The notes under the pieces are model-generated. The model saw only the letters and a list, made by a program, of their open reading frames with translations, had not been told where the DNA came from and did not search any database. A stretch of DNA of 40,984 nt from a virus. The translations under genes were made by a program, and so were the position numbers. Below are positions 8,061 through 16,534 of this stretch, in pieces. Within the stretch, counting starts at the first letter, position 1; each line of letters opens with the position of its first letter. The stretch is taken from IMG/VR virus record IMGVR_UViG_3300008625_000022, positions 1 through 40,984 of that record; one strand, given 5' to 3'.

Positions 8061-8173
8061 ACAGACAATCTGCTCAATATTTAGCTAGTTTAATCAAGGT
8101 TCATAAACATGTTCAGGCTCTTAATGAAAGAGAAACACGCTTGACAGGTATGCGTAATCCTCGAAAACTTTAA
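7946..8173 (+). CDS. Tail assembly chaperone, frameshift extension (gpT-like)
   Basis: This is the -1 frame part of a predicted fusion read as join(7665..7946, 7946..8173), 169 aa in all. The extension contains RDTAEFYYFFAKEFGWAKETVDRQ and ends MRNPRKL. A stand-alone start (GTG at 7964) exists but has no TATA box or leader at the usual spacing. A helical T-domain reached by frameshifting between tail tube and tape measure is the known arrangement in long-tailed phages. The exact rate and slip site are not testable from sequence. Confidence 0.65.
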   Translation: MEVFGAVDGKLRRKRGFRDTAEFYYFFAKEFGWAKETVDRQSAQYLASLIKVHKHVQALNERETRLTGMRNPRKL

Positions 8174-8176
8174 TAC
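8169..8176 (+). promoter_or_regulatory. TATA-like box for the tape measure gene
   Basis: Octamer tttaatac begins 31 nt before the ATG at 8200 and overlaps the stop of the chaperone extension. Confidence 0.5.
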
Positions 8177-8199
8177 TATAATCGTTTGGTGTATTATAT

Positions 8200-10107
8200 A
8201 TGGCTAGAAATTATAAAGTAAAGATGGAGTTGGAAGTTGATTCCAAATCCATGAATAAATTGAAACAACTGTTCAAAGATATGGACATGAAATGGAATAG
8301 AGATACTCTAAAGGAAGCAAAAACAATGTCTGACCAGATGAGGGAGTTGAATAAAACATTAGCAAAGTTAAGAGTAGACTTATCTAAGATTAAAAGCTTT
8401 GGAGGTAGTAGTAAGGGTGATGAGAAAAACCTAGAAGACCTATTAAAAGAAGTTAAAACATTGAATGATAATACAATGAAAAATCACAATCAGATTATTA
8501 CAAAATACTTCAAAATATGGACTGATGCCAAAGGTGGAATGAAACAAGGTAAGGATTTAAGTGAAGAGGGAAAGACAACAAGACAATACAGTAGAGAACG
8601 TATTGCACAAATAGATGCAGATTCACAATATCAAAAAACACTATGGCATACGCAAGTACAACAAGAACATGCGAAACTTATTAGACTGGATGATCAATTA
8701 AAAAATCAGAGAATGCTTAATAGATCATTCTTGTCTACATTAGGTAGTGGTGGAAGTTTTTTTCAAGGTATAAAACAAGTTCTAAAAACAACTGATACGT
8801 TTTCTAAATATGATGATATGTTAAAATTAATGCATATAGACCCATCAATAAAAGCAAAGATTGAACAAGCAAGAATGAGTCATGATCCAGTGGCTCAAGC
8901 AACTGCTAGTAGTCTTGCAGCCAATGAAGGTGTCAATTTATCAAATGCCATGGCAGCACAAAACACAATACTTGGTAAAATATTAAAAAAAATAGATAGG
9001 ATTACACCAGATGCATCTACTCCTAGGGGAATGGCAATGGCTGGTTTAGGAATAGCTGGTGTCGCATTACTAACAAAAGCATTTAGAAAGGCATTAGATT
9101 CATCACCAATGCTAAAACAAATGGCTAAACTTTTAGACTTTGGTGTTATGTTAGTGTTGAGACCTATAGGTGACTTCTTTGGTTTCTTATTTAGACCTAT
9201 ACTTATATTATTACTAAGAAAGTTCATTATACCATTCTATCAGGAATATATGCCATTAATGAGAAAATTAGGTGGAGATATAGGTAACTTTTTAACCAAA
9301 GTAATTGACATTGCAACTAGCTTTGAAGGAATGACAGCAGCAGGTGCTGCCGTCGCTGCTGGAATATTTGCATATTTTAAAAAGAAAGGTGGTAAGATAC
9401 AAATATTTAGTAAGAATGCTGTAGCAAATTTGGCAAAAATGGCTAGACCGAGTTTATGGAGTAGGATTTCTAATGCCTTAACAATGAAAGCTCCAAAAGC
9501 TAGTTATTGGAGAAGAGTATCTAATGCGTTAAGAATTAAAGGTTCTATTCCTAAACTACCAAAATTACAATTACAGATTCCAAAATCATTGCAACCTTTA
9601 ATAAAAATAATTCAAGAGACACAAGATGCATTATCAAAAACTAAGATACCACCAACATCTGATGATGTAGTAAAAACTCCTTTAAAGGAACTAGATAGAC
9701 CACCAAGAGGTAGCAAATTTACAGTGCCAGTAAGTGCTTTAAGTAAAGCAGCAACAATACTTAACTTATGGGATTTAGCTTCAGGTAAGATGGGATATGA
9801 TATTTTCAATGCAGCAAACGCACCAGAAATGACTGAATTTAACAAACAAATGCATGGACAAGCATCTGAGATTTATCCATGGATGTCAGGAACAAAAGAC
9901 CCATTAGTTGACAGATGGGGGGATATTGGAGGTATACCATCAACAGGTCAAATACTTTCAGGTGATTGGGGAATGGGTACACCTCCTCCATCTAGTACAC
10001 CAAATCATCAAATAATAATTCAAGCAGATACAATTACAACTGAGGCAATAGATAACGTAACAGATAAAATGGTAAACGGTAAGAGGACGTTTAGTAGCCT
10101 TGGTTAG
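8200..10107 (+). CDS. Tail tape measure protein
   Basis: A 635-aa protein that is long, helical and low in Cys. The first 170 residues are coiled-coil-like (SMNKLKQLFKDMDMKWNRD, DQMRELNKTLAKLRVDLSKI). The centre has hydrophobic segments: GMAMAGLGIAGVALLTKAF, then FGVMLVLRPIGDFFGFLF with PILILLLRKFIIPFY, then AAGAAVAAGIFAYF. These are usual for tape measures, which set tail length and may enter the membrane on infection. At 635 aa it would predict a tail of roughly 95 nm using the usual 1.5 Å per residue rule. The next gene starts 8 bases before its stop. Confidence 0.85.
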   Translation: MARNYKVKMELEVDSKSMNKLKQLFKDMDMKWNRDTLKEAKTMSDQMRELNKTLAKLRVDLSKIKSFGGSSKGDEKNLEDLLKEVKTLNDNTMKNHNQIITKYFKIWTDAKGGMKQGKDLSEEGKTTRQYSRERIAQIDADSQYQKTLWHTQVQQEHAKLIRLDDQLKNQRMLNRSFLSTLGSGGSFFQGIKQVLKTTDTFSKYDDMLKLMHIDPSIKAKIEQARMSHDPVAQATASSLAANEGVNLSNAMAAQNTILGKILKKIDRITPDASTPRGMAMAGLGIAGVALLTKAFRKALDSSPMLKQMAKLLDFGVMLVLRPIGDFFGFLFRPILILLLRKFIIPFYQEYMPLMRKLGGDIGNFLTKVIDIATSFEGMTAAGAAVAAGIFAYFKKKGGKIQIFSKNAVANLAKMARPSLWSRISNALTMKAPKASYWRRVSNALRIKGSIPKLPKLQLQIPKSLQPLIKIIQETQDALSKTKIPPTSDDVVKTPLKELDRPPRGSKFTVPVSALSKAATILNLWDLASGKMGYDIFNAANAPEMTEFNKQMHGQASEIYPWMSGTKDPLVDRWGDIGGIPSTGQILSGDWGMGTPPPSSTPNHQIIIQADTITTEAIDNVTDKMVNGKRTFSSLG

Positions 10108-10945
10108 TGTAAGACTTGCATTATTAGAAACGCAAGAACAAGATGCTGCCACAACTAACGAGCAACATACGTTTGTTATGAGAAACTTCACAAACCTCAA
10201 CATAGATTTGAGAACACCTATATCGCCTATGCCATTACCAGAAGAAAGTGATACGGAAAATATTCTTGTCAAGGTTGAAGGAAACACCACTGCTATATCA
10301 TACAGTTTTGTAATTAAGCCTGAATCTGCAAGTTCTCCAACCACATATAGTCAAGGTGCTTCTGATGTCGTCGCTAATGCAAATTATACTGTGAGAGATC
10401 AAATAGATTTTTTAAAACAAGATATGCAAGGAAAAAGTATAGATGACCATTACAAATTACAGATAAAATACAGTGAAGATGGAGATGATGATTTAACATT
10501 TTACGGATTTGTTAATAATATATCAATAGTTATAGATTCCAGCGCTCCAGCTACAGCAGTTTGTACAATTAGTTTCCTTGTAGGAGATACAATAACCTCT
10601 TTGGATGAAGATATTCCAAGTGAACCATCATTCTCTATTGGCACTGTTAGTGGAACAACCATACCATTAACCATTAGTTTACCAGTAGATAAAGGTGGTT
10701 CAAATAACATTGTTAATTACTATATACAATACTCTAACTACATAGGAGGAAGAGGCTCAAGAAGTCCATGGAAAAAGTATAATTCGACTGATTCTTCAAT
10801 ATCTGGTAATGTGAGTTTCAATCTAGGTTCTTCAGATGGTATAATTGCTGATAAAACATACAGTGTAAGAGTTGCAGCAAAAGGTTCTGATTATCTCAAG
10901 GGTGAATGGTCTGATTGGCAAAATGCTGGAAGTGCAACAACATGA
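10100..10945 (+). CDS. Distal tail protein with fibronectin-III-like C-terminus
   Basis: A 281-aa protein starting at TTG inside the end of the tape measure gene. Residues 1-165 are beta-rich (NFTNLNIDLRTPISPMPLPE; later DDLTFYGFVNNISIVID), and residues about 170-281 have the look of a fibronectin type III domain (PSEPSFSIGTVSGTTIPLTI ... YYIQYSNYI ... TYSVRVAAKG). Distal tail proteins occupy this slot after the tape measure and form the platform for the hub. It overlaps the next gene by ATGA, so translation is probably coupled. The start is uncertain. Confidence 0.65.
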   Translation: MVSVRLALLETQEQDAATTNEQHTFVMRNFTNLNIDLRTPISPMPLPEESDTENILVKVEGNTTAISYSFVIKPESASSPTTYSQGASDVVANANYTVRDQIDFLKQDMQGKSIDDHYKLQIKYSEDGDDDLTFYGFVNNISIVIDSSAPATAVCTISFLVGDTITSLDEDIPSEPSFSIGTVSGTTIPLTISLPVDKGGSNNIVNYYIQYSNYIGGRGSRSPWKKYNSTDSSISGNVSFNLGSSDGIIADKTYSVRVAAKGSDYLKGEWSDWQNAGSATT

Positions 10946-13257
10946 GTAATGTAAAATTAATGGTTACCAAAAAAAACTCATCTGGTACAGTAACATCAAT
11001 AAAACCAGCACAGGTTATCAAGGCAAGAATAAAAAGAGAGGGAGTGAGAGCAGTTGATAGTGGAACTGTTATAGTTCCATCTAAATATGATATAGAACAA
11101 GGTGATGAAGTTGCATATATACAAGATGTATGTAATACACAATATCTAAAAGGTATTTGGAATTTTCAAATGAGTGGAAGAGATGAATCAGGTTATAAAT
11201 TATGGGATAATGAAAGTGCAAGTAGATATTTTTTCAAACAATTCCAAGGAGAGTTTGAGAATGAAGGTAATTCAACAACTTTTAATTGGCACTCAAATTA
11301 TTCAAGTTCAGCAACGAAAGATAGAAAATTTGCTGAATGCTGGGTGTTAAAATTAGATGGAACTACTGGTACGGCTGCAGATGGGTCAACATCAAGTGTT
11401 AGTTCAAAGATTAGGATAGCAAATAAAGTATACCCACAACAAAGTGGTTCAAATATAGTAAATTTAAGAGACCATTTTGATATTTATATTTGGTTAAGAA
11501 GATATGATGGTACTGAATCAGGTACAAAGAAATGTCTATTTAGTAAGAGAGATGGAACTACTGGTTTAGAAATATTTTATGTTCTTCCTACAATAACAGA
11601 TGATGGGCATATAGAAGTACAGGCAACAACAGCTAGTACAACAACAGATATTAATTATTCTAATCCAACTAGTGATCCTGTTCATACAGGATTGGGTGCT
11701 TCAATGGATTGGACACTTGTAAGAGTAAAGAGAGATTCTTCTGATAACATACAGATTTTTGTTGATGGTATTAAAGTAAAACAACAGAGTTATGCAGCCA
11801 GTTTAGATAATACAGGAAATATTACAATAGGAGCTGATTATAACGGAAGTAATAATGCAATATGTTATATGGGTCAATGTAGGGTATATGCAGGTGGAAC
11901 ATTAGAACGTGACAGTGAAAAAGTAAGAACATCAAAACCACAACCTATGACAATGAAATTAAACGGTGTGTGTGTAAGGAAGAAAGAGAAAACAAATAAG
12001 AAAGAAATAGTGATAAATGGTACGTCAAAGATAATGATGCAGATGAAAGTCACTGAAAAACAGAGAGAATCTAACGGTGATTTAGAAGAGGGTATATGGT
12101 ATCAGTCAGCACAAACTTGGGAAGAATCAACAAGAACAGGTAATAAGAATGTATTAACAAGCACATCTGCATATGGTGTCGTAAACGATTTAATAAGAAG
12201 TGCAGATCCAGAGTTTAGAACATACATTGACGGTGATTTATCAAGTGGTGATGGTACTAGTGGTGATGTCACCAATATAGTTGATCCTGAAGGGTCAGAT
12301 AAAAAGAGTAAGACAATATCAAAATTTGTCGCTAATGGTCAACTAGTTAATCTTATCAAATTATGTAATTTAATAGAAGACCAAGATACTAGATTTTTTG
12401 CATTTCCTACAAAAGTACTAGCTTTAGAAAAAGCAAAACAACACCTAGTTATGTTTACTAATTACATACATGGTATTAATGGTGTAAGAATAATGGAAGA
12501 TTTAGCAGATGAAATGAAACAAATAAATAACGTTATAGCAGTTGGAACTACGTTCGCATATAGAGTTAAAGAGACTAAATCAAGCCCTTTTGGAACATCT
12601 GAAGCTTTAACATATACTCCTATTGGTTCTGTTACTGTGACAAAAGATGGTACTGTATTAGAACAGATAACAGAATATGACTCTAGTGGAAATGCAAGTT
12701 CCCCTTCGTCAACTCAGTTTTATGTTAATATGGAGTCAAAAACCATAATTATGGGAACTTCTCCATCATCATCACTTGTAATTGAATATGAATACGAAGA
12801 ACTGTCTAACACACAGAAATATTCAAGAACTGCATCTATAACAGAAAGTGGTTTAAGAACTTTAACAGTAATAGCACCACAGTTTAAAAGTAGAAAGAAT
12901 CTTTATTCTTTAGCAAAGAGTGTTGGAGATAATCTTTATAATGTTAAAAAAGGATATAGAGTAGAATTCGGTACACTTATTAATCATGTAAGAGAAAATA
13001 TGGGTGTATTTTTAGGTAGTGGTATAAGAGGTTTTAATCATACAACAAGAATTATAAAAGATCCACAGGGAACAACTGTATCTAAATCAGGTTATCATAG
13101 TGATAGGCTTGAAGTAATGGGTATTGAATGGTTTTATCCAGAAAATAGAACTGTTTTACGAGTGGGAGAATATGCTTTAGATGTCAAGGACTTGGAGCAA
13201 TTATTTGGTCAAGAGGTATCAGGTTTAAAAAGCAGTGTTACGAAGACACTCACATAG
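10942..13257 (+). CDS. Tail hub / tail-associated protein with inserted LamG domain
   Basis: A 771-aa protein, started at the ATG that overlaps the preceding stop (ATGA). Residues 1-75 (VIKARIKREGVRAVDSGTVI) and about 330-771 (IVINGTSKIMMQMKV; INHVRENMGVFLGSGI; MGIEWFYPENRTVLRVGEY) look like a baseplate-hub type tail protein. Between them, residues about 75-330 form a LamG/concanavalin-like jelly roll with the signature DWTLVRVKRDSSDNIQIFVD. Hub proteins close the tail and carry receptor-binding parts. The LamG insertion suggests sugar binding close to the tail tip; ligand unknown. Confidence 0.65.
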   Translation: MSNVKLMVTKKNSSGTVTSIKPAQVIKARIKREGVRAVDSGTVIVPSKYDIEQGDEVAYIQDVCNTQYLKGIWNFQMSGRDESGYKLWDNESASRYFFKQFQGEFENEGNSTTFNWHSNYSSSATKDRKFAECWVLKLDGTTGTAADGSTSSVSSKIRIANKVYPQQSGSNIVNLRDHFDIYIWLRRYDGTESGTKKCLFSKRDGTTGLEIFYVLPTITDDGHIEVQATTASTTTDINYSNPTSDPVHTGLGASMDWTLVRVKRDSSDNIQIFVDGIKVKQQSYAASLDNTGNITIGADYNGSNNAICYMGQCRVYAGGTLERDSEKVRTSKPQPMTMKLNGVCVRKKEKTNKKEIVINGTSKIMMQMKVTEKQRESNGDLEEGIWYQSAQTWEESTRTGNKNVLTSTSAYGVVNDLIRSADPEFRTYIDGDLSSGDGTSGDVTNIVDPEGSDKKSKTISKFVANGQLVNLIKLCNLIEDQDTRFFAFPTKVLALEKAKQHLVMFTNYIHGINGVRIMEDLADEMKQINNVIAVGTTFAYRVKETKSSPFGTSEALTYTPIGSVTVTKDGTVLEQITEYDSSGNASSPSSTQFYVNMESKTIIMGTSPSSSLVIEYEYEELSNTQKYSRTASITESGLRTLTVIAPQFKSRKNLYSLAKSVGDNLYNVKKGYRVEFGTLINHVRENMGVFLGSGIRGFNHTTRIIKDPQGTTVSKSGYHSDRLEVMGIEWFYPENRTVLRVGEYALDVKDLEQLFGQEVSGLKSSVTKTLT

Positions 13258-13266
13258 GAAAAAATC

Positions 13267-13274
13267 TTTATATA
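13267..13274 (+). promoter_or_regulatory. TATA box for the fibre operon
   Basis: Octamer tttatata begins 29 nt before the second ATG (13296) of the next gene and only 20 nt before the first (13287), which decides the start. No similarly placed box is seen again until 24463. Confidence 0.75.
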
Positions 13275-13295
13275 CTCCAATCAGGAATGAGATAT

Positions 13296-13847
13296 ATGAT
13301 AACTCTAACAGAATCGGATACACCAGTATCAACTTGGATTAACCCAGATTTGAACATTTGTATTGTTAAAGAGAACACCGAGACTGGTAAGAAGACATGG
13401 TATCACACTCATAATATTGTAACAAATGATGGCGATTTATATTACGCACAACAAGCTGTAGAGACAACACCAACAAGCGACTTTGGTGGTTCTAATGGTA
13501 GAATGGAACTCAGAACAGGTTCAGCAACTCCAGCAAAAGATGACACTTATGGAGATGTAACAACACCTGTAACAACATCAAGAAGAGCTATAGATACTGG
13601 TTATCCAAAAGTAAGTGATGGTGACGGTGATAACACAGGTTCAGGAGCAGATATCGTAACATGGAGAACAAGTTGGGAAACTGGTCATTTTAACGCAACT
13701 GGAATAATTGGTGGTTGTATTCACGTAGGTGGAGGAAGTCCAGCAAGTGGAACAAAATTATTAACACATTATAGTATCACTTCATTCGACAAAACAGCAT
13801 CCGACACACTAAAAATATTCGTTAATCATACATTTACAGGAGTATAA
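13296..13847 (+). CDS. Minor tail / fibre-base protein
   Basis: A 183-aa protein, with ATG 13296 preferred over ATG 13287 by promoter spacing. It contains TWYHTHNIVTNDGDLYYAQQ, MELRTGSATPAKDDTYGDV, and an end TASDTLKIFVNHTFTGV. This set is common in small structural proteins next to fibre genes in marine viruses. It opens an approximately 11-kb adhesin run and probably attaches fibres or sits at the baseplate. No catalytic motif. Confidence 0.55.
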   Translation: MITLTESDTPVSTWINPDLNICIVKENTETGKKTWYHTHNIVTNDGDLYYAQQAVETTPTSDFGGSNGRMELRTGSATPAKDDTYGDVTTPVTTSRRAIDTGYPKVSDGDGDNTGSGADIVTWRTSWETGHFNATGIIGGCIHVGGGSPASGTKLLTHYSITSFDKTASDTLKIFVNHTFTGV

Positions 13848-13851
13848 TCTC

Positions 13852-13995
13852 ATGGCTGGAATGGCTAAAGTTTTTGAACTTTTAAACAGTATTAATCATA
13901 TATTAACACCTAATCAAGGAACTAGATACCAAAGAGATTCTGGTATGAACGCTAAAATAAAAATGGGTGAAAACGTGGTGGTAAAACTTGGCTAA
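13852..13995 (+). CDS. Hypothetical 47-aa protein
   Basis: A short ORF (AGMAKVFELLNSINHILTPN ... MGENVVVKLG) starts 4 nt after the preceding stop and overlaps the TTG start of the large fibre gene by 8 nt. Tight packing on both sides supports translation. A basic, partly helical peptide, possibly an N-terminal virion anchor split from the fibre; that is speculation. Confidence 0.5.
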   Translation: MAGMAKVFELLNSINHILTPNQGTRYQRDSGMNAKIKMGENVVVKLG

Positions 13996-16522
13996 ACGAA
14001 CAGCAGGCACAGGTTGGGGTAGACACGTTAAAGTTGTAACTGTAGTTGATGATGGTACTTCTGAAGTAGGTACTAACGAGTGGAATGAAGATCTAGACAA
14101 TAAAGGTATTCTTGGTTTCTCACCAGCTAATGCAACAATAACAATAGCTGGAGATGGTACATTAACACCAACAGATAGTATAGTTGTTTGTGCAGCAAAC
14201 AGCAGTACATCAGATACAATTACAAAATTAACAAATACAAATACAAATGAATATGATTTCTTATACTTATTTGCAGATACAGGTGATACAATAACATTAA
14301 CACATACATCAGGCACACCATCAAACGCTGGTGAAGTAGTACTTCTAGGTGAGGCAAACAAAACACTTGATGAGAAAGTTCCAACAATAATAGTTAGAAA
14401 AGGAAATTACTGGTATGAATATGGTGGATCTCCAGTTATAGCTGGTACAGGTCTGTCAAAATCTGCAGCAACTTTGTCAATTGACATGACAGATACAAAC
14501 GCAATTAAAGACGAAGATAATATGTCAAGTGACAGTGCAACACACTTAGCAACACAACAATCAATTAAAGCATATGTAGATTCTCAAGTAACAGCACAGG
14601 ACTTAGATACAGCAGGCGATTCTGGTACAGGTGCTATTGATTTAGACAGTCAATCATTAACAGTATCAGGTGGTTCAGGTATAACTACAACTGCATCAAA
14701 TCAAGCAATAACAATAGATGGTGACAATGCAACCACAAGTGCAAAAGGTGTGGCAAGTTTCAGTTCTGATAACTTTTCAGTAACAAGTGGAGCAGTAACA
14801 ATCAAGGATTCAGGTGTATCAAACGATGAATTAGCAGGTTCAATTTCTAACGATAAGTTAGCAGGTTCAATTTCTAACGATAAGTTAGCAGGTTCAATTT
14901 CTAATGATAAGTTAGCAGGTTCTATCGCAAATTCAAAATTAGTGAATTCAAGTATAACAGTATCAGATGGTTCTAATTCAACAGCAACAGCATTGGGTGG
15001 AACAGTCACATTCAGTGGAACAAGTAATGAAGTAGAAGTAGCAGAAAGTAGTGGAACTGTAACAGTAGGACTACCAAATGATGTAACAATAACAGGTGAT
15101 TTAACAGTAAATGGAACTACAACAACCATTAATTCAACAACATTAGAAGTAGCAGATAAACAAATTGAAATTGCAAAAGTCTCTAGTCCATCAAACTCAA
15201 CAGCAAACGGTGGTGGTATTTTAATTGAAGGTGGTTCTGATGGTGATAAAACAATCACATGGACAAGTGCAACAGGCGACTTTGATATTTCAGAAAACAT
15301 AGACATTGCAAGTGGTAAGGTATTCAAAATTAACGGTACAGAAATATTAGGTGGAACAACATTAGGTTCTACAATAGTATCTTCAAGTCTTACAAGTGTG
15401 GGAACTATTGCAACAGGAACATGGGAAGCAACAGATGTAGCAGTAGCACATGGAGGTACAGGTTCATCAACAGCAGGTGGAGCAAGAACAAACTTAGGTT
15501 TAGTAATAGGTACAGACGTTCAAGCTTACGATGCACAATTAGATAGTATTGCAGCCTTAACAGCTAACCAAGTAGCTGGATTAGTTGATTTAGCAACATT
15601 AGAGGCACCAGCAAGTGACGGTCAATTTATAGTTGCAACAGGAGCTGGAGCATTTGCATATGAATCAGGAGCTACTGTAAGAACTTCATTAGGATTAACT
15701 ATAGGAACACATGTTCAAGCTTATGATGCCCAATTAGACACACTTGCAGCATTAACAGCAAATCAAGTAGGTGGTCTTGTAGACTTGGCAACACTTGAAG
15801 CACCAGCATCAGATGGACAATTCATTGTAGCAACTGGATCTGGAGCATTCGCTTATGAATCAGGTTCAACAGTAAGAACATCGTTAGGACTAGCAATAGG
15901 CACTGATGTTCAAGCTTACGATGCACAGTTAGCTGACGTATCAGGGTTAACTGCTGGTGATGGAAACTTTATTGTAGGAGATGGTTCTAACTTTGTAGCA
16001 GAGTCAGGATCTACAGCAAGGAGTTCATTGGGATTAGGAACTATAGCTACACAAGCAGCAAACAGTGTTAATATAGATGGAGGAGCAATAGACGGTACAA
16101 CTATAGGAGCAAACAGTGCAGGAGCAGTTACAGCAACCCAAGTAGATATCACAGCAGAAGGAGACTTAAGATTACAAGATGCTAGTGGTGGTGAATATGT
16201 AGGATTTGAAGCACCATCAGCAGTAACAACAAGTTATACATTGGAAATGCCAGTAGAAACAGGTTCAGCAGGTGAAGTATTAAAACTATCGTCATCTGCA
16301 AATGTATTGGAATGGGGAAGTGCTGGTGGTGGAGCAACATCAACACATGATTACACATTACAGGCTTACGATTATTCAGGTGGTGGAGCTAGTGGAACTA
16401 CAAGATCAGTTTACATTAGACCATTAAAAACCTCTGGTGGAGCTGAGGACACAAATAATGAAGGTGTCTTTGTCAAAATCAAAAAGAACGGAACAGCAGA
16501 CACAGAAGTGCAGATAGCGTAG
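13988..16522 (+). CDS. Tail fibre protein with phage-type repeats
   Basis: An 844-aa protein starting at TTG. It holds four 9-residue repeats LAGSISNDK (bases 14831-14938), a beta-helix-like middle (GDLTVNGTTTTINSTTLEVA), and a 65-residue tandem repeat RT.LGL.IGT.VQAYDAQLD ... DGQFIVATG.GAFAYESG (15485-15874, with a third partial copy). AYDAQL/LGL repeats of this kind are typical of side tail fibres of bacterial phages. It likely forms a trimeric host-binding fibre. The C-terminus has a charged beta-strand cap. It is inside the long fibre operon. Confidence 0.8.
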   Translation: MAKRTAGTGWGRHVKVVTVVDDGTSEVGTNEWNEDLDNKGILGFSPANATITIAGDGTLTPTDSIVVCAANSSTSDTITKLTNTNTNEYDFLYLFADTGDTITLTHTSGTPSNAGEVVLLGEANKTLDEKVPTIIVRKGNYWYEYGGSPVIAGTGLSKSAATLSIDMTDTNAIKDEDNMSSDSATHLATQQSIKAYVDSQVTAQDLDTAGDSGTGAIDLDSQSLTVSGGSGITTTASNQAITIDGDNATTSAKGVASFSSDNFSVTSGAVTIKDSGVSNDELAGSISNDKLAGSISNDKLAGSISNDKLAGSIANSKLVNSSITVSDGSNSTATALGGTVTFSGTSNEVEVAESSGTVTVGLPNDVTITGDLTVNGTTTTINSTTLEVADKQIEIAKVSSPSNSTANGGGILIEGGSDGDKTITWTSATGDFDISENIDIASGKVFKINGTEILGGTTLGSTIVSSSLTSVGTIATGTWEATDVAVAHGGTGSSTAGGARTNLGLVIGTDVQAYDAQLDSIAALTANQVAGLVDLATLEAPASDGQFIVATGAGAFAYESGATVRTSLGLTIGTHVQAYDAQLDTLAALTANQVGGLVDLATLEAPASDGQFIVATGSGAFAYESGSTVRTSLGLAIGTDVQAYDAQLADVSGLTAGDGNFIVGDGSNFVAESGSTARSSLGLGTIATQAANSVNIDGGAIDGTTIGANSAGAVTATQVDITAEGDLRLQDASGGEYVGFEAPSAVTTSYTLEMPVETGSAGEVLKLSSSANVLEWGSAGGGATSTHDYTLQAYDYSGGGASGTTRSVYIRPLKTSGGAEDTNNEGVFVKIKKNGTADTEVQIA
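14831..14938 (+). repeat. 27-bp coding tandem repeat, four copies
   Basis: Unit begins ttagcaggttcaatttctaa; copies start at 14831, 14858, 14885 and 14912, the last diverged. It encodes LAGSISNDK inside the fibre gene. Confidence 0.85.
15485..15874 (+). repeat. 195-bp coding tandem repeat in fibre gene
   Basis: Two full copies (15485-15679, 15680-15874) and a partial third from 15875, each starting with codons for R-T-x-L-G-L. Copies differ mostly at synonymous sites, so they are old enough to have drifted while the protein was kept. Confidence 0.85.
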
Positions 16523-16534
16523 GTGTTCTAGTAT

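Noticed and set aside
14831-14938. CRISPR-like array of four 27-bp repeats
   Set aside because: The repeats are directly adjacent without spacers and stay in frame inside the fibre gene.
14701-15327. 208-codon reverse ORF opposite the fibre gene
   Set aside because: Its repeats (SLEIEPAN) mirror the LAGSISNDK repeat of the forward strand; it is a shadow of repetitive coding sequence.
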